A stretch of DNA of 64,000 nucleotides. Source: an archaeon. Lineage in GTDB: Archaea; Thermoproteota; Nitrososphaeria; Nitrososphaerales; JACAEJ01. The stretch lies in NCBI GenBank assembly GCA_024256265.1, contig JACGUK010000003.1:62001-126000 (forward strand), given 5' to 3'. The translations under genes were made by a program, and so were the position numbers. This document shows, one piece after another, positions 26,055-35,987 of the stretch; positions within the stretch are counted from its first letter, which is position 1; every line of letters starts with the position of its first letter. A model generated the notes under the pieces. That model did not search any database and was not told where the DNA came from. It saw only the letters and a list, made by a program, of their open reading frames with translations.

Positions 26055-27809
26055 TCATCTCGATGTGAAGTAGATAACTATCTTATCATCAGACTTTGAA
26101 TCTATACGCCCAAAGCCTATCCTCTCTAACTGCACTAAGGAGTTCAAAGGCTCATCTTCAAGGCTCTTCTCAGCTAAGCCTTCAATTCTTTCTCCTGTAA
26201 ACATGACTAAGACTATTTTAACAATCTCTTTTGTAGGAAGCCAATGAATAATAGGCGCCTCAGCCATCTTTGCCTCATGAATTGAAAATCCCTTAAAGCT
26301 TGCCTTAAGATGATCATCCTCAAGCCTTACATCACTAATATTCATAAGCCCCATGAGCCTTATGATAGGTCTTGATAGTAATAGCTCCATATCTGATTTT
26401 GAAACAAAGACCTTTGCAATATTATTTGTTTGAGAAACTTTGATTTCTCTATTACCTCTTTCTCTATCGTCAGGATGCTTTGGTAAAATTGCCTTTACAT
26501 CCTCTTTAACTCCATGAATTTGAAGCTCAATCTTATCCAATATAGCAAAGTACCTAGATGCAACCTTATCTATGATTTGCCTGTTATAAGAGTAAAGATT
26601 TTGCCAGCTTATAGTCACATCAACTGGTTTAATTCCAACATCATATATCAACTTACGAATAGCATCTGGCTGAAGACCTCTTCGCCTTAGAGCCAAAAAA
26701 GTTGCAAGTCTAGGATCATCAAATCCTTCATACAATCCATCCCTTATACCCTGAATTATCTTAGATTTACTTAAGACAGCCCCTTCTATCTTTAGCCTTC
26801 CATAATGAATAGCAACTGGATAATCCCAATTCAAATGCTTATACATATAGACTTGCCTTACAGTATTTGTTATATGCTCCTTTCCTCTTATTATATGAGT
26901 TATACCCATAAAGTGATCATCGACACCAGCTGCTAAGTTGTATAATGGCCAGACACGATACTTCGATCCAACTCTTGGGTGTGGATGCTTTATTGTATCA
27001 ACGATACGAAGAGCAGGCCATTCTCTTACAGCAGGGTTAGGATGATTGAGATATGTCTTCACTCTGACTATGGCTTGCCCCTCTTTGTACTCTCCATCAA
27101 GCATATTCTTCCATCTAATCATCTGCTCTTCTACGGTTAAATCTCTGCATGGACAAGCTCTACTTGAAGCTATATAGCTACGGAAAGTGAATGGCTCACA
27201 GGTGCAAACATAAGCTCCATTCACTTTGATCAAATCTTCAACAACATTATAATATATATGAAGCCTATCGCTCTGAATGAACTCCTCATCCCATTTACAT
27301 CCTAGCCAATTAAGATCATCTCTGATGAGATCATAAAATATCAAGGATGCCTTCTTTAGCCTTGGATCAGTGTCCTCGAACCTAAGGATGAACTTACCAT
27401 TATATTCTCTAGCATAATCATGAGAGAGGATTATAGCACGGGCTGAGCCTAAATGAAGGACGCAGTCTGGGTTTGGAGAGAATCTAGTGACAATTTTAGT
27501 GTATTTTTCAGCATTTGGGAGAGGAGGCAATTTCTTCTCCTCAGCTTTAACCTTAGGGGCTTCAATGATAGCATCTGGAAAATTCTCTTTAAGAATAGAT
27601 ATCTGCTCATCTAAGCTAAGTTGATTGACTTCGTCCACTATCTCTTTTACGAGAGGGTATAATTCCTTTGCAAGATTTTTTAGATCTTGTCTTTCGCTTA
27701 TCACTTTCCCCAAGACTGCGCCCAGTTCACACTTCCCATAATGCTTGTAAGCATTTAATAAAGCCTGCTTACGAATTATTAGTAAAACATCAGGCTGAAT
27801 CTCTACCAA
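26055..27809 (-). CDS. gltX: Glutamyl-tRNA synthetase, archaeal type
   Basis: 584 residues. Class I core: RFSPNPDCVLHLGSARA (about 128-144; HLGS at the HIGH position), LRFEDTDPRLKK, VDDHFMGITHIIRGKEH, and VLSKSK as KMSKS equivalent. The C-terminal beta-barrel is the archaeal/GlnRS type. Charges tRNA-Glu and likely tRNA-Gln for transamidation. Downstream of idi-ggps in the long minus-strand operon, as in many archaea. Confidence 0.95.
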   Translation of the reverse strand: MVEIQPDVLLIIRKQALLNAYKHYGKCELGAVLGKVISERQDLKNLAKELYPLVKEIVDEVNQLSLDEQISILKENFPDAIIEAPKVKAEEKKLPPLPNAEKYTKIVTRFSPNPDCVLHLGSARAIILSHDYAREYNGKFILRFEDTDPRLKKASLIFYDLIRDDLNWLGCKWDEEFIQSDRLHIYYNVVEDLIKVNGAYVCTCEPFTFRSYIASSRACPCRDLTVEEQMIRWKNMLDGEYKEGQAIVRVKTYLNHPNPAVREWPALRIVDTIKHPHPRVGSKYRVWPLYNLAAGVDDHFMGITHIIRGKEHITNTVRQVYMYKHLNWDYPVAIHYGRLKIEGAVLSKSKIIQGIRDGLYEGFDDPRLATFLALRRRGLQPDAIRKLIYDVGIKPVDVTISWQNLYSYNRQIIDKVASRYFAILDKIELQIHGVKEDVKAILPKHPDDRERGNREIKVSQTNNIAKVFVSKSDMELLLSRPIIRLMGLMNISDVRLEDDHLKASFKGFSIHEAKMAEAPIIHWLPTKEIVKIVLVMFTGERIEGLAEKSLEDEPLNSLVQLERIGFGRIDSKSDDKIVIYFTSR

Positions 27810-27863
27810 TTGTACTCAATTTAATTAGAAATGCTCATGTTAAATAATTTCTCGTTTTGATCT

Positions 27864-28874
27864 TTACAAATTTCGAGCTACTATGAAATTAGTTGATTCT
27901 GATAAACTTCTCTTTGCAGGAGAATCAGGGTATCTTTTAAGGATTGAAAGTGCTTTATTAGCATAGAATTGGGCTTCATTCCTTACCTCATTAGCTACTC
28001 TTGTTTTAGAGATAATGGCTAAAGCTTCATCCATCTCCTCTTTTGTTGCCTTTCTTTTCCCAAAGACCTTTTGAATCTTAATCCTATCCTCATCATTTGC
28101 AAGTTTTAAAGCTAAAGATAAGACATGGGTCTTCTTTCCTTCTCTCAAATCGCTCCCCACAGGTTTTCCTGTTAATTTAGGGTCTCCTGTAATACCGAGC
28201 ACATCATCCACTAATTGAAAGGCTATGCCAAGATACTTTCCAAAATTGGCCATAAATTCCTCATCCTCTTTTCCAGCACCTCCAATTATACTACCAACTC
28301 TGCAAGCAGTCTCAAAAAGAGTTGCAGTCTTACTCTGAATCATATCGAAGTAGGTTTCTTTTGAATAAAAGCGCTTGCCTGAAGCCATCCTTAGATCTTT
28401 AACTTGCCCTTCACAGACTTTAATGGAAGATTTAGCCACTAATTCCAATACCCTAGCAATAATGCTCTCTTTCATATTCATCTCTTGCATCCCAGAAACT
28501 ACAGATTCGAAAGCCTTGGCGAAAAGAACGTCACCAGCAACTATTGCAAAAGGTACACCATATTTTGCATGAACTGTAGGAGCATTATGGCGCATTAGAT
28601 CATGATCCATTATATCATCATGCACTAAAGTAAAGTTATGAATGAGTTCAAGAGCTGCAGCTGCTGGTATGGCTTTTTTTATATTTTTATCAAAAAGTTC
28701 AAAGGATTTTATGACAAGAAAAGGTCTTAATCGCTTACCTCCTGTTCTTATCAAATGTGATGAAGCATCATATAAAACCTTGGGCTTGCCCTTCAATAAT
28801 GAGTAGATGTAATCATTTACCCGTGATGCTGATGCTTCTAATTGTTCTATTAAGCTCATGACCATTTCAGCCAT
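27864..28874 (-). CDS. Geranylgeranyl diphosphate synthase, copy 2
   Basis: 336 residues. GGKRLRP near 45, first aspartate motif HDDIMDHD (about 90-97), second QLVDDVLGITGD near 227-238. Longer than copy 1 and in the conserved operon with idi and mevalonate kinase, so this is the likely GGPP synthase for membrane lipids. Start overlaps idi by 19 nt; a later ATG (M4 or M6) would shorten that overlap. Confidence 0.9.
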   Translation of the reverse strand: MAEMVMSLIEQLEASASRVNDYIYSLLKGKPKVLYDASSHLIRTGGKRLRPFLVIKSFELFDKNIKKAIPAAAALELIHNFTLVHDDIMDHDLMRHNAPTVHAKYGVPFAIVAGDVLFAKAFESVVSGMQEMNMKESIIARVLELVAKSSIKVCEGQVKDLRMASGKRFYSKETYFDMIQSKTATLFETACRVGSIIGGAGKEDEEFMANFGKYLGIAFQLVDDVLGITGDPKLTGKPVGSDLREGKKTHVLSLALKLANDEDRIKIQKVFGKRKATKEEMDEALAIISKTRVANEVRNEAQFYANKALSILKRYPDSPAKRSLSESTNFIVARNL

Positions 28875-29917
28875 TCAGCCAATTCTCCTTTGATTACAAA
28901 TCTTACTCTTCTCATAGCTTGTATATTAATACAACCAACTGCAAACATAGCTGTTTTAAGCTCATGAATGACCTTTTGAAGAAAAGAAACCAATGAATCT
29001 TTAGAGATCGCTGCATGCTTTAACAAAGGCAAAGCCATACCTGTCAAATTAGCTCCTAAAACCAAGCTCTTTGCTATATCTAAACCCGTTCTTATGCCAC
29101 CTGATGCAATTATGGGTATCTTTACAGCTCTCCTAGTTTCTATCAAGCTCACTGCTGTTGGTATGCCCCAATCCCAGAAGAGTTGACCAAGCTCAGACTT
29201 TTCTTTGTCACCTAAAGCCAATGCTCTATAATGCTCTACTGCAGACCAGCTAGTCCCTCCGGATCCTGAGATGTTTATGGCTGAAACTCCAGCTAGCTCT
29301 AGCTTTATGGCTACTTCTTTTGATATACCAAACCCTACCTCCTTGACTATTACAGGTATGCTCAAATAATTTATCAGCTCATGAATCTTGTTTATTACTC
29401 CTTCATACTGAGGCTCTCCACCGACTTGAATGGCTTCTTGCAAGGGGTTTAAATGAATAACAAAAGCGTTTGCTCCTATCATATCTATGCATTTCTTTGC
29501 CTCTTCTTTTCCGAATCCTTTTAACAGTTGTGTAGCTCCTATGTTAGAAGCCAAGAAGATGTTTGGAGCTCTCTTCCTTACTATCGAATAAGTTTCAGCC
29601 AAAGATGGAGAAGTGAGTCCTGCTCTTTGGCTACCAACGGCCATCCCTATATTAAGCTCTTCAGCAGCTAAAGCCAAGTTCTCGTTTATTCTTAAAGATT
29701 CAGGAGAACCTCCTATCATGGCATCTATGAGTATTGGTGCTGAAAACTTATGATTTAGGAATACAGTTGATGTATCTATAGAAGATAAATTTAATTCTGG
29801 AAGGGCGTTATGAATTAAATGAATACACTCAAAAAGAGTAGATTTTTTCGCTTCTACTTGCTTTTCTAAACAGATGTTTATATGATCTAATTTTCTTTTG
29901 ATTAAATCTTCACTCAT
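28856..29917 (-). CDS. fni: Isopentenyl-diphosphate delta-isomerase, type 2
   Basis: 353 residues, FMN-dependent TIM barrel. RKLDHI near the N-terminus, MIGGSPES, the GIAVGSQRAG-like segment (GMAVGSQRAG), NISGSGGTSW and ASGGIRTG are family signatures. Converts IPP to DMAPP. Downstream of isopentenyl phosphate kinase with a 4-nt overlap. Confidence 0.95.
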   Translation of the reverse strand: MSEDLIKRKLDHINICLEKQVEAKKSTLFECIHLIHNALPELNLSSIDTSTVFLNHKFSAPILIDAMIGGSPESLRINENLALAAEELNIGMAVGSQRAGLTSPSLAETYSIVRKRAPNIFLASNIGATQLLKGFGKEEAKKCIDMIGANAFVIHLNPLQEAIQVGGEPQYEGVINKIHELINYLSIPVIVKEVGFGISKEVAIKLELAGVSAINISGSGGTSWSAVEHYRALALGDKEKSELGQLFWDWGIPTAVSLIETRRAVKIPIIASGGIRTGLDIAKSLVLGANLTGMALPLLKHAAISKDSLVSFLQKVIHELKTAMFAVGCINIQAMRRVRFVIKGELAEWLKWS

Positions 29918-30681
29918 TCTCTTGACCCTCTTATCAATGTGCCCTTTAAAAGTTCGCCTTTTAATGCTTTAAAAATTCTCTCCGGCTTTGTGCCATTTAT
30001 GAACATAACGTCTATGCCATTCTTTGCTATTCTCATAGCTTCTTTTAGCTTGAGCATCATGCCTCCAGTAACATCCATATCTATGCTTTTGAGTTGAATC
30101 CTTGTTAAATCTTCTGTTTTCAGATCTCCTATGAGAGAATTTGGTTGACTCAAATCGATGAATATTCCATCTACATTTGAAAGAAAGATTACCCTTATAG
30201 GTCTTAGAACTTCTGATAGCATCCTTGTAATTTCGTCCCCTGATAGCACATAGAAGCCTCCTGATTTTAAGAGGACATCTCCATAAGTGATAGGGGTTAA
30301 GCCATAATTTATAAGAGATAAAAAGAGCATCCTTTTTGCTTTGACTGGCAATTCTATAAAGTTAGATGGTGGTAAGGGATAAGGATTTATCCCATGCTTG
30401 TCTAAGCAACTCAGAATCTTAAGGTTAAGCTCCAGCATAGATGCCTTAGTCTTTGATACTCCTTCAGCTGAAGCTCTTGATGGCTTAAGACTTAAGCCAT
30501 ACTTATCAGCAAAGTAGTGTCCAAAAGAACCACCACCATGCACTAAGATGAGAGGAATTTCTGATTTTGATAGAGCATTGCTAATCACATCTATTGCTTC
30601 TAAATTTATGGTAAGAGGCTTTTCCTTATACGTGATAAGAGAACCACCAAGCTTTACTATTGCTAACTCTTTTCTCGCCAA
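29914..30681 (-). CDS. ipk: Isopentenyl phosphate kinase
   Basis: 255 residues, amino-acid kinase fold. KLGGSLITYK near 8-17, VHGGGSFGHY with the catalytic histidine (about 52-61), and VDVTGGM-type turn (MDVTGGMMLK) near 205. Phosphorylates isopentenyl phosphate in the alternative archaeal mevalonate route, which needs a phosphomevalonate-decarboxylating step encoded elsewhere. Overlaps the mevalonate kinase stop by 19 nt. Confidence 0.94.
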   Translation of the reverse strand: MARKELAIVKLGGSLITYKEKPLTINLEAIDVISNALSKSEIPLILVHGGGSFGHYFADKYGLSLKPSRASAEGVSKTKASMLELNLKILSCLDKHGINPYPLPPSNFIELPVKAKRMLFLSLINYGLTPITYGDVLLKSGGFYVLSGDEITRMLSEVLRPIRVIFLSNVDGIFIDLSQPNSLIGDLKTEDLTRIQLKSIDMDVTGGMMLKLKEAMRIAKNGIDVMFINGTKPERIFKALKGELLKGTLIRGSRE

Positions 30682-31625
30682 ACCTTTACACCTTCGAGAG
30701 GCAATTTGATGACAGATGTATCGATGCCTTTCCCCTTTAGCAACTCAGCTACAACTCTTGCTTCGCCAGATTCTGGTAAAGCTATAATGCAACCACCACC
30801 CCCTGCGCCAGTAAGCTTTGCTCCAATGCAACCAGCTTCAAGGGCTCTCTCCACAATATAATCTAACTCTTTTGTTGACATTCCAAGCTTGCTCAAAACT
30901 ACATGAAAGAAGTTCATTATAGAGCCTAAAGTGGTAAGGTCTTTATTTACTAATGCATAGGCTGCCATCTCTGTGAAGTAATTAGATGACGAAACTAAAG
31001 ATGTAAAAAGATTAGGGTATAATTTCTTCATTCTTGAGAATTTTGAGACCATCTCAGACGTTCTGCGCTCAATCCCGCTATAGCTTACAAGAAACTCAAT
31101 ATCTCTATCCAACTCTATTTGTTTAGGCTTTTCTCCCATCTTGAATAGAATTACTCCACCATAGACTGCAACGTTCACGTCTATGCCTGATGGCTTGCCA
31201 TGAGTTATTCTTTCAGATACCATAGCAAGATTTACCATTTCTTCTAGTGATAATTCATGATTAAGGGCTGATGATGTAGCTGCAACTGTTGCCACAGCGA
31301 CTGCACTTGATGAGCCAAGACCTGAAGATATAGGCAGATCTGAATCTATTATCACTTTAACCCCTTTTCTCTCTCCTATAAATTCTAAAGTAGCCTTTAT
31401 GGCTTCTAAAGTAGGTTTGAGAGATGGAGGAACTTCTCCTTTTTTTGAAGAAAAAAAGCCAAAAGCCTTTGATACTATCTCGATGCCTTCAAAAGCTTCA
31501 GCCTCTACTAATGCCCCCTTATCAATAGCTGCAGCGAGTGCCAAAGAGCCGTGAACAACAAAATGTTCTCCAGTGATGATGATCTTGCCTGGAGCCTTAG
31601 CAAAAAACTTCAAAGATAACTTCAC
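30663..31625 (-). CDS. mvk: Mevalonate kinase
   Basis: 320 residues, GHMP kinase. APGKIIITGEH at 11-21, GLGSSSAVAVA near 98-108, and KLTGAGGGGCIIAL near 270-283. Phosphorylates mevalonate. 4-nt overlap with the MEMO gene upstream. Confidence 0.95.
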   Translation of the reverse strand: MKLSLKFFAKAPGKIIITGEHFVVHGSLALAAAIDKGALVEAEAFEGIEIVSKAFGFFSSKKGEVPPSLKPTLEAIKATLEFIGERKGVKVIIDSDLPISSGLGSSSAVAVATVAATSSALNHELSLEEMVNLAMVSERITHGKPSGIDVNVAVYGGVILFKMGEKPKQIELDRDIEFLVSYSGIERRTSEMVSKFSRMKKLYPNLFTSLVSSSNYFTEMAAYALVNKDLTTLGSIMNFFHVVLSKLGMSTKELDYIVERALEAGCIGAKLTGAGGGGCIIALPESGEARVVAELLKGKGIDTSVIKLPLEGVKVWREKS

Positions 31626-32464
31626 TGGAATAGGATAGATGCATAGCCTACTACACTACTATAGTCTCCAGTTATATCTCCACTAGTTGCATATTGAAGA
31701 AGCCTTCCCTTCGTTATGTTTAGCTCTTTAGCCGCTGTAATTATTGTTGCTATAGGTCCATATCCACACATAGTTATATCTAAATTTTCAATAACATCAT
31801 AAAGTCGAGGTATATCCATCTGTAATATTGCTTTAATGGCTTCTGAATCCTTTCTTGAAGCAACTCCTTGTGCCTCATAATGAGTAAAGTCTGAAGAGGC
31901 TATAAGCAAGAATTTTTTGTCTCTTACACAATCTGCTATAGCTTTGCCAACATCAACTGCTGTACTAATATCTTGAAGCATCATGCTTATTGGTAGTATC
32001 TTGAACTTATTACCATATATGTATTGAAGAAATGGAATCTGAACCTCGATAGAATGCTCTCTTCTATGAGCTGAATCATCAAAATCAACAATGCCAGATA
32101 ATTCTACTAAGAGCTTTGCTGAATCGCCATCGACTTCAACCTTTCCTAAAGGCGTCTCCCATACTCCTTCTCTAACAGTCGCTACACCACTACCAATACC
32201 ATGATGGTTAGGTCCTGCTATCACCACTAATTCTATGCTCTTCAAATAGGAGCAAGCATAGTATCCATGGGCAGCAACAGGGCCTGAGTACATGTAGCCT
32301 GCATGTGGTGAAACAAGAGCAACTTTCTCACTAATAACTTCATTTGATGGTGGCTTCTTTCTTGGGCCTATTTTATGGAGGAAAGATTCTTCAATGCTTG
32401 CCTTTAGTTCATCAGAATCAAGTGGATAGAAGATGCCTGCTACAGCTGGGCGCCTTATCCTCAC
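31622..32464 (-). CDS. MEMO-family protein (AmmeMemoRadiSam system B)
   Basis: 280 residues. RRPAVAGIFYP start, SPHAGYMYSG, AGPNHHGIG, REHSIEVQIPFLQ and SSDFTHYE contain the conserved histidines and acids of the MEMO fold, related to extradiol dioxygenases. Biochemical role is unclear; often found with a radical SAM and an AMMECR1 protein, which are not here. Conserved neighbour of S2 and mevalonate kinase in archaea. Confidence 0.93.
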   Translation of the reverse strand: MRIRRPAVAGIFYPLDSDELKASIEESFLHKIGPRKKPPSNEVISEKVALVSPHAGYMYSGPVAAHGYYACSYLKSIELVVIAGPNHHGIGSGVATVREGVWETPLGKVEVDGDSAKLLVELSGIVDFDDSAHRREHSIEVQIPFLQYIYGNKFKILPISMMLQDISTAVDVGKAIADCVRDKKFLLIASSDFTHYEAQGVASRKDSEAIKAILQMDIPRLYDVIENLDITMCGYGPIATIITAAKELNITKGRLLQYATSGDITGDYSSVVGYASILFQ

Positions 32465-33135
32465 TTCATGCTCTCCTCTACAACTTTTGTTTCAAAATCC
32501 TCTATTGAATACTTTAGTTGCTGATCAGGGGTTAAAGCTCCTGAGTGAATTAGAACTGCTCTAGCTAATAACCAGAAGATGGTAGCCAAAGCCCTTCTAC
32601 CCCTATTATTGCCTGGGATTATCAGATCTACATTAGAAGTAACGTTATCTGTATCACATATAGCAATTACAGGTACCCCTACCTTTGATGCTTCATCTAT
32701 AGCTCTGGCATCCATTACTGGATCTGTGATTATTACAAGCTCTGGATCGATATGCTTAGGGTAGAGAGGATTTGTGAATGTACCGGGCATGAACCTACCT
32801 GTTATAGGGATTGCTCCTGTCAATGAGCAGAACATCTCAACAGGAGTCTTACCATACTCCCTTATGGAGCATGCAACAACTCTTTTGATATCAGACCTTG
32901 CTATGAATTTTGCAGCCATATCTATTCTTGATAGGATTTTATCAAGGTCTATTATGTGCAGACCATCAGGTCTAGTTCTGCTTATGAAATGCTCCATATC
33001 TTTAGTCTTGACCAAAGTTCCAACTCTTATACCCGTGGCCAGTAGAGTTTTCTCCGATAGTTGAGCAACTACAAGCTTCTCAGACGATCCGCTTTCATCC
33101 TTCTCCTCATCAATTCTTCTACGTGACAAATTCAT
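32461..33135 (-). CDS. rps2: Ribosomal protein S2
   Basis: 224 residues, archaeal length. GIRVGTLVKTKDMEHFI, GRFMPGTFTNP, VITDPVMDARAIDEAS and IPGNNRGRRALA match S2. The first 25 residues are acidic and serine-rich, an extra N-terminal extension. 4-nt overlap with enolase. Confidence 0.95.
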   Translation of the reverse strand: MNLSRRRIDEEKDESGSSEKLVVAQLSEKTLLATGIRVGTLVKTKDMEHFISRTRPDGLHIIDLDKILSRIDMAAKFIARSDIKRVVACSIREYGKTPVEMFCSLTGAIPITGRFMPGTFTNPLYPKHIDPELVIITDPVMDARAIDEASKVGVPVIAICDTDNVTSNVDLIIPGNNRGRRALATIFWLLARAVLIHSGALTPDQQLKYSIEDFETKVVEESMK

Positions 33136-34379
33136 ACCTCCAGTTTAGCCATATTACATCCACCAAATTCTTCATCTATCCTTAAAAGCTCATTAAGCTT
33201 TGATAAACGTTCTCCTCCTACTACTCCAGACTTTATCATTTTGGACTGAGTCGCTATAGCTATATGGGCTAAGTGGACATCAGAAGTGTCGCCTGATCTG
33301 TGAGAAGTTATCAATGTGTAACCATGCTTTTTTGCATTTTCAGAGAAATCTAGAGCATCACCTAAAGTCCCTGCTTGATTTACCTTTAATATGGCAGCAT
33401 TACCAGCCCTCATTTTAACGCCCTTTAATAAACGTGATGTATTAGTTACGAAGATGTCGTCGCCTACAATGTATACTTTGCTTAGTTTCTTAGTCAGTTC
33501 AGCGAATTCATCATAAGCTTCTTCATGAAAGGGGTCTTCTAAATATAGAAGATGATACTTCTTAACCAATTCTATAATAAAGTCTAGTTGTTCTTCTGAG
33601 GATCTTTTCACTCCTGCCCTACTATAAATGTAAGCTTTTGTATCACCATCCCAAAGTGAAGAAGAAGCAAAATCAACCCCTAATCTTATATCAATACCTA
33701 GAGCATCAGAAACTATCTTTGATGACGATGATACCAGATCAAAGGCTTCTTCATCTTTTATGCGTGGTGCCCAGCCTCCCTCATCTCCTTTGCCTCCTGT
33801 GAAGTATGGATCTTTCTTTTCGATCTGCTTCCTTACCTCTCTATGTACAGTTATGTTAGCCCTCAAACCCTCTTTAATGTTCTTTACACCTAAAGGGCAG
33901 ATTAAGAATTCTTGAATATCAGGGGCACCATGACCAGCATGCTTTCCTCCACATAAAACATTGCCCAAAGGGTAAGGCATAAGATATGGCCCCTTTGGTA
34001 GAAGCATTTTGTATAGAGGTATGCCTTTAGATTTTGAAAAAGCCTCAGCTGTTGCTATGCTTATGGCATAGGCTGTTGATCCACCTATTCGACTGAAGTT
34101 CCCTGTACCATCTATCTCCCTTAGCAATTGGCTTAAAGATCGAGGGTTAGAAGCATCAAACCCTATTAACTTTGATGAATACTCAGAGAGCAATTTTAAA
34201 GTAGCTTCAATACCATTAGGATTAAAGCTAACTGCTTCGTACTTGCCAGTACTAGCTCCTTTTGGGGCACAAGCCCTTCCAATGAAGCCATTAACCTTTA
34301 CGTCAACCTCTATAGACTCGTCTCCTCTACTATCATAGCAAATCCTTGATTTGATAGATTCGATTGAAGCTCTTCCCAT
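33132..34379 (-). CDS. eno: Enolase
   Basis: 415 residues. APKGASTGKYEA near 36-47, GGKHAGHG, KGDEGGWAP, YLEDPFHEE, VGDDIFVTN and SHRSGDTSD carry the catalytic lysine, glutamates and magnesium ligands. Interconverts 2-phosphoglycerate and PEP. Stays in its usual archaeal place between RpoN and S2. Confidence 0.96.
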   Translation of the reverse strand: MGRASIESIKSRICYDSRGDESIEVDVKVNGFIGRACAPKGASTGKYEAVSFNPNGIEATLKLLSEYSSKLIGFDASNPRSLSQLLREIDGTGNFSRIGGSTAYAISIATAEAFSKSKGIPLYKMLLPKGPYLMPYPLGNVLCGGKHAGHGAPDIQEFLICPLGVKNIKEGLRANITVHREVRKQIEKKDPYFTGGKGDEGGWAPRIKDEEAFDLVSSSSKIVSDALGIDIRLGVDFASSSLWDGDTKAYIYSRAGVKRSSEEQLDFIIELVKKYHLLYLEDPFHEEAYDEFAELTKKLSKVYIVGDDIFVTNTSRLLKGVKMRAGNAAILKVNQAGTLGDALDFSENAKKHGYTLITSHRSGDTSDVHLAHIAIATQSKMIKSGVVGGERLSKLNELLRIDEEFGGCNMAKLEV

Positions 34380-34388
34380 GTTTGCACC

Positions 34389-34625
34389 TCAGAACTGCTC
34401 TGACTCATACTCAGTATGTCTCTCAGCAAGAACCTCATGGTAAGGTAAGATGCTATCTATTATATTTACATTAGATAAGAAAATTCTTCTACAACAGTAC
34501 CTCCTTACCCCTATTTTATCTAAAACTTTGTCAGGCTCCTCTCCTTCTTTTACTTTCTTGACGAATTCTTCATATTTGTCTCCTATCAATGCACCACATG
34601 TAAAACATCTAACAGGGATTAGCAT
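34389..34625 (-). CDS. rpoN: RNA polymerase subunit N (Rpb10)
   Basis: 78 residues. [18 protein letters not shown] (CxxC) and [13 protein letters not shown] form the Rpb10 zinc site. About ten residues longer than usual at the C-terminus. RpoK, commonly beside it, is not visible in the flanking sequence. Confidence 0.95.
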   Translation of the reverse strand: MLIPVRCFTCGALIGDKYEEFVKKVKEGEEPDKVLDKIGVRRYCCRRIFLSNVNIIDSILPYHEVLAERHTEYESEQF

Positions 34626-34858
34626 AGAAATAACCTCCTTTTAATCTATCTAAAATGGTTTACGGTTATAAATAAGAATAGCTTCAAGATATTGAGACAC
34701 TTCCTAACTAACATCATTTTTGAGGGCATTAATATGAAGGGGTTTACGAACAATTTAAACCTTTTTAGAATTCATTTTCTGCTCTTGAACTCTTAATTGT
34801 TTAATTTTTAACTTTATAATTTTATGTTTTGTTTAGAAGAATTAATTGGTTAACTATC

Positions 34859-35518
34859 CTAAAAATTCTCTTTAATAAACGGAATCTTTGAGACCTCTTC
34901 TATGTATGCTTCAGGATCCATCTCTCGAATTATAGCTCTATCCACATCAATTATATATATGGCATGTAGACGAGCATTTTTTATTTCATCAAAACCCACT
35001 GGAGGATTTTTATAATATTTGTCACAGAGAGCCTTTACCTCCATTATCTCATCAGCCTTTCTATACCTGGGAGGTTTCTGAAAGACTTCTGGTATCTGTA
35101 ATATGTTTGTAGGCGGGGTTCCAAGACCGAATTTGTCTGAAAAGGCGCTGTATCTTGCTATCTTGCTTGCAACTCTGGCTTTATTATAAGTGGAGGGGTC
35201 AAGAGCATGCTCAGGCGATGTATAGCCTGTTTCTATCTCGACTATTAACTTCCCCTCCCCTCTAACCCCAAAAAGATCACATACTAGCGTCTCACTCAAC
35301 TGATGCTCTACATCGACGCTATAGCCACTTAAGATCAGATGCTTTGTACATAGAAGCTCCATTACTGAGTGATTTATCTTGACTAGTTTCTTTCTGTAAA
35401 GCTCTATCAACCTTTGTGCAATTCGCGCCAACTCATAATTGACATTACCCTCTCTCACGTATATCCTTTCCATTAAAGTGCTTATGTCTTCATCGAACTT
35501 CTCCATGTCCAAGCCCAT
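34859..35518 (-). CDS. Unknown protein, possible PD-(D/E)xK-like fold
   Basis: 219 residues, no family recognised. An N-terminal helical part (1-60) is followed by GYSVDVEHQLSE, VCDLFG and then KLIVEIETGY about ten residues on. That D...ExE spacing is what PD-(D/E)xK nucleases show, but a non-catalytic restriction-fold protein is equally possible. A conserved-looking aromatic and proline-rich part follows. Inserted, together with a cupin gene, between S9 and RpoN of the ribosomal operon; 233 nt with no gene separate it from rpoN. Confidence 0.5.
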   Translation of the reverse strand: MGLDMEKFDEDISTLMERIYVREGNVNYELARIAQRLIELYRKKLVKINHSVMELLCTKHLILSGYSVDVEHQLSETLVCDLFGVRGEGKLIVEIETGYTSPEHALDPSTYNKARVASKIARYSAFSDKFGLGTPPTNILQIPEVFQKPPRYRKADEIMEVKALCDKYYKNPPVGFDEIKNARLHAIYIIDVDRAIIREMDPEAYIEEVSKIPFIKENF

Positions 35519-35553
35519 TCTTATCTATTTTTTTAGCAACAAGACTGCTGTAC

Positions 35554-35937
35554 TCAATGCTCTTCATCATGACCAGATCGTTTTGAGAGGACAGTCTCTT
35601 CATTAGTGAAGGCTGGAGTACAGATACACCAGATTAGTAGGCTTTGATTACCTTTGTTCTCTATAAAATGCCAAGATTTGAGAGGTATCAGTACATTGTC
35701 CCCTTTGCTTACATCTTTGATCTCATCATCAATGTGAATTGTTCCTTCACCCTCGACTACCATATATATCTCAGTAAAGTTATGATAATGGTTAAGAGTC
35801 TTAAAGCCTGGCTTGATCTTGGCTAAAGCAAGGCTTACTTCTTTGGTGTCAGTAGTGGCTATTCCTATCACTTCTATTATCTCTGATTCATCAATAGTCT
35901 TGAATGGCTCATAATCATCAGTCCTTCTCACTATCAT
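35554..35937 (-). CDS. Single-domain cupin
   Basis: 127 residues. Cupin motif 1 HYHNFTEIYMVVEGEGTI (two histidines and a glutamate, about 51-69) and motif 2 IPLKSWHFIENKG (histidine near 91). Probably binds a metal; substrate unknown. Lies between S9 and the 34859 gene. Confidence 0.8.
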   Translation of the reverse strand: MIVRRTDDYEPFKTIDESEIIEVIGIATTDTKEVSLALAKIKPGFKTLNHYHNFTEIYMVVEGEGTIHIDDEIKDVSKGDNVLIPLKSWHFIENKGNQSLLIWCICTPAFTNEETVLSKRSGHDEEH

Positions 35938-35987
35938 CTTAATCTCTTTCTATCTATTTAGGTTGCCCTACATATCTTTTTTAGAAA

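Noticed and set aside
27370..27430. HLGS in place of HIGH in glutamyl-tRNA synthetase as a functional oddity.
   Set aside because: Archaeal GluRS proteins commonly vary the last position (HLGN/HLGS), so I do not treat it as unusual.
34626..34858. Search for rpoK in the gap between the 34859 gene and rpoN.
   Set aside because: No frame with the RpoK pattern is visible on either strand.
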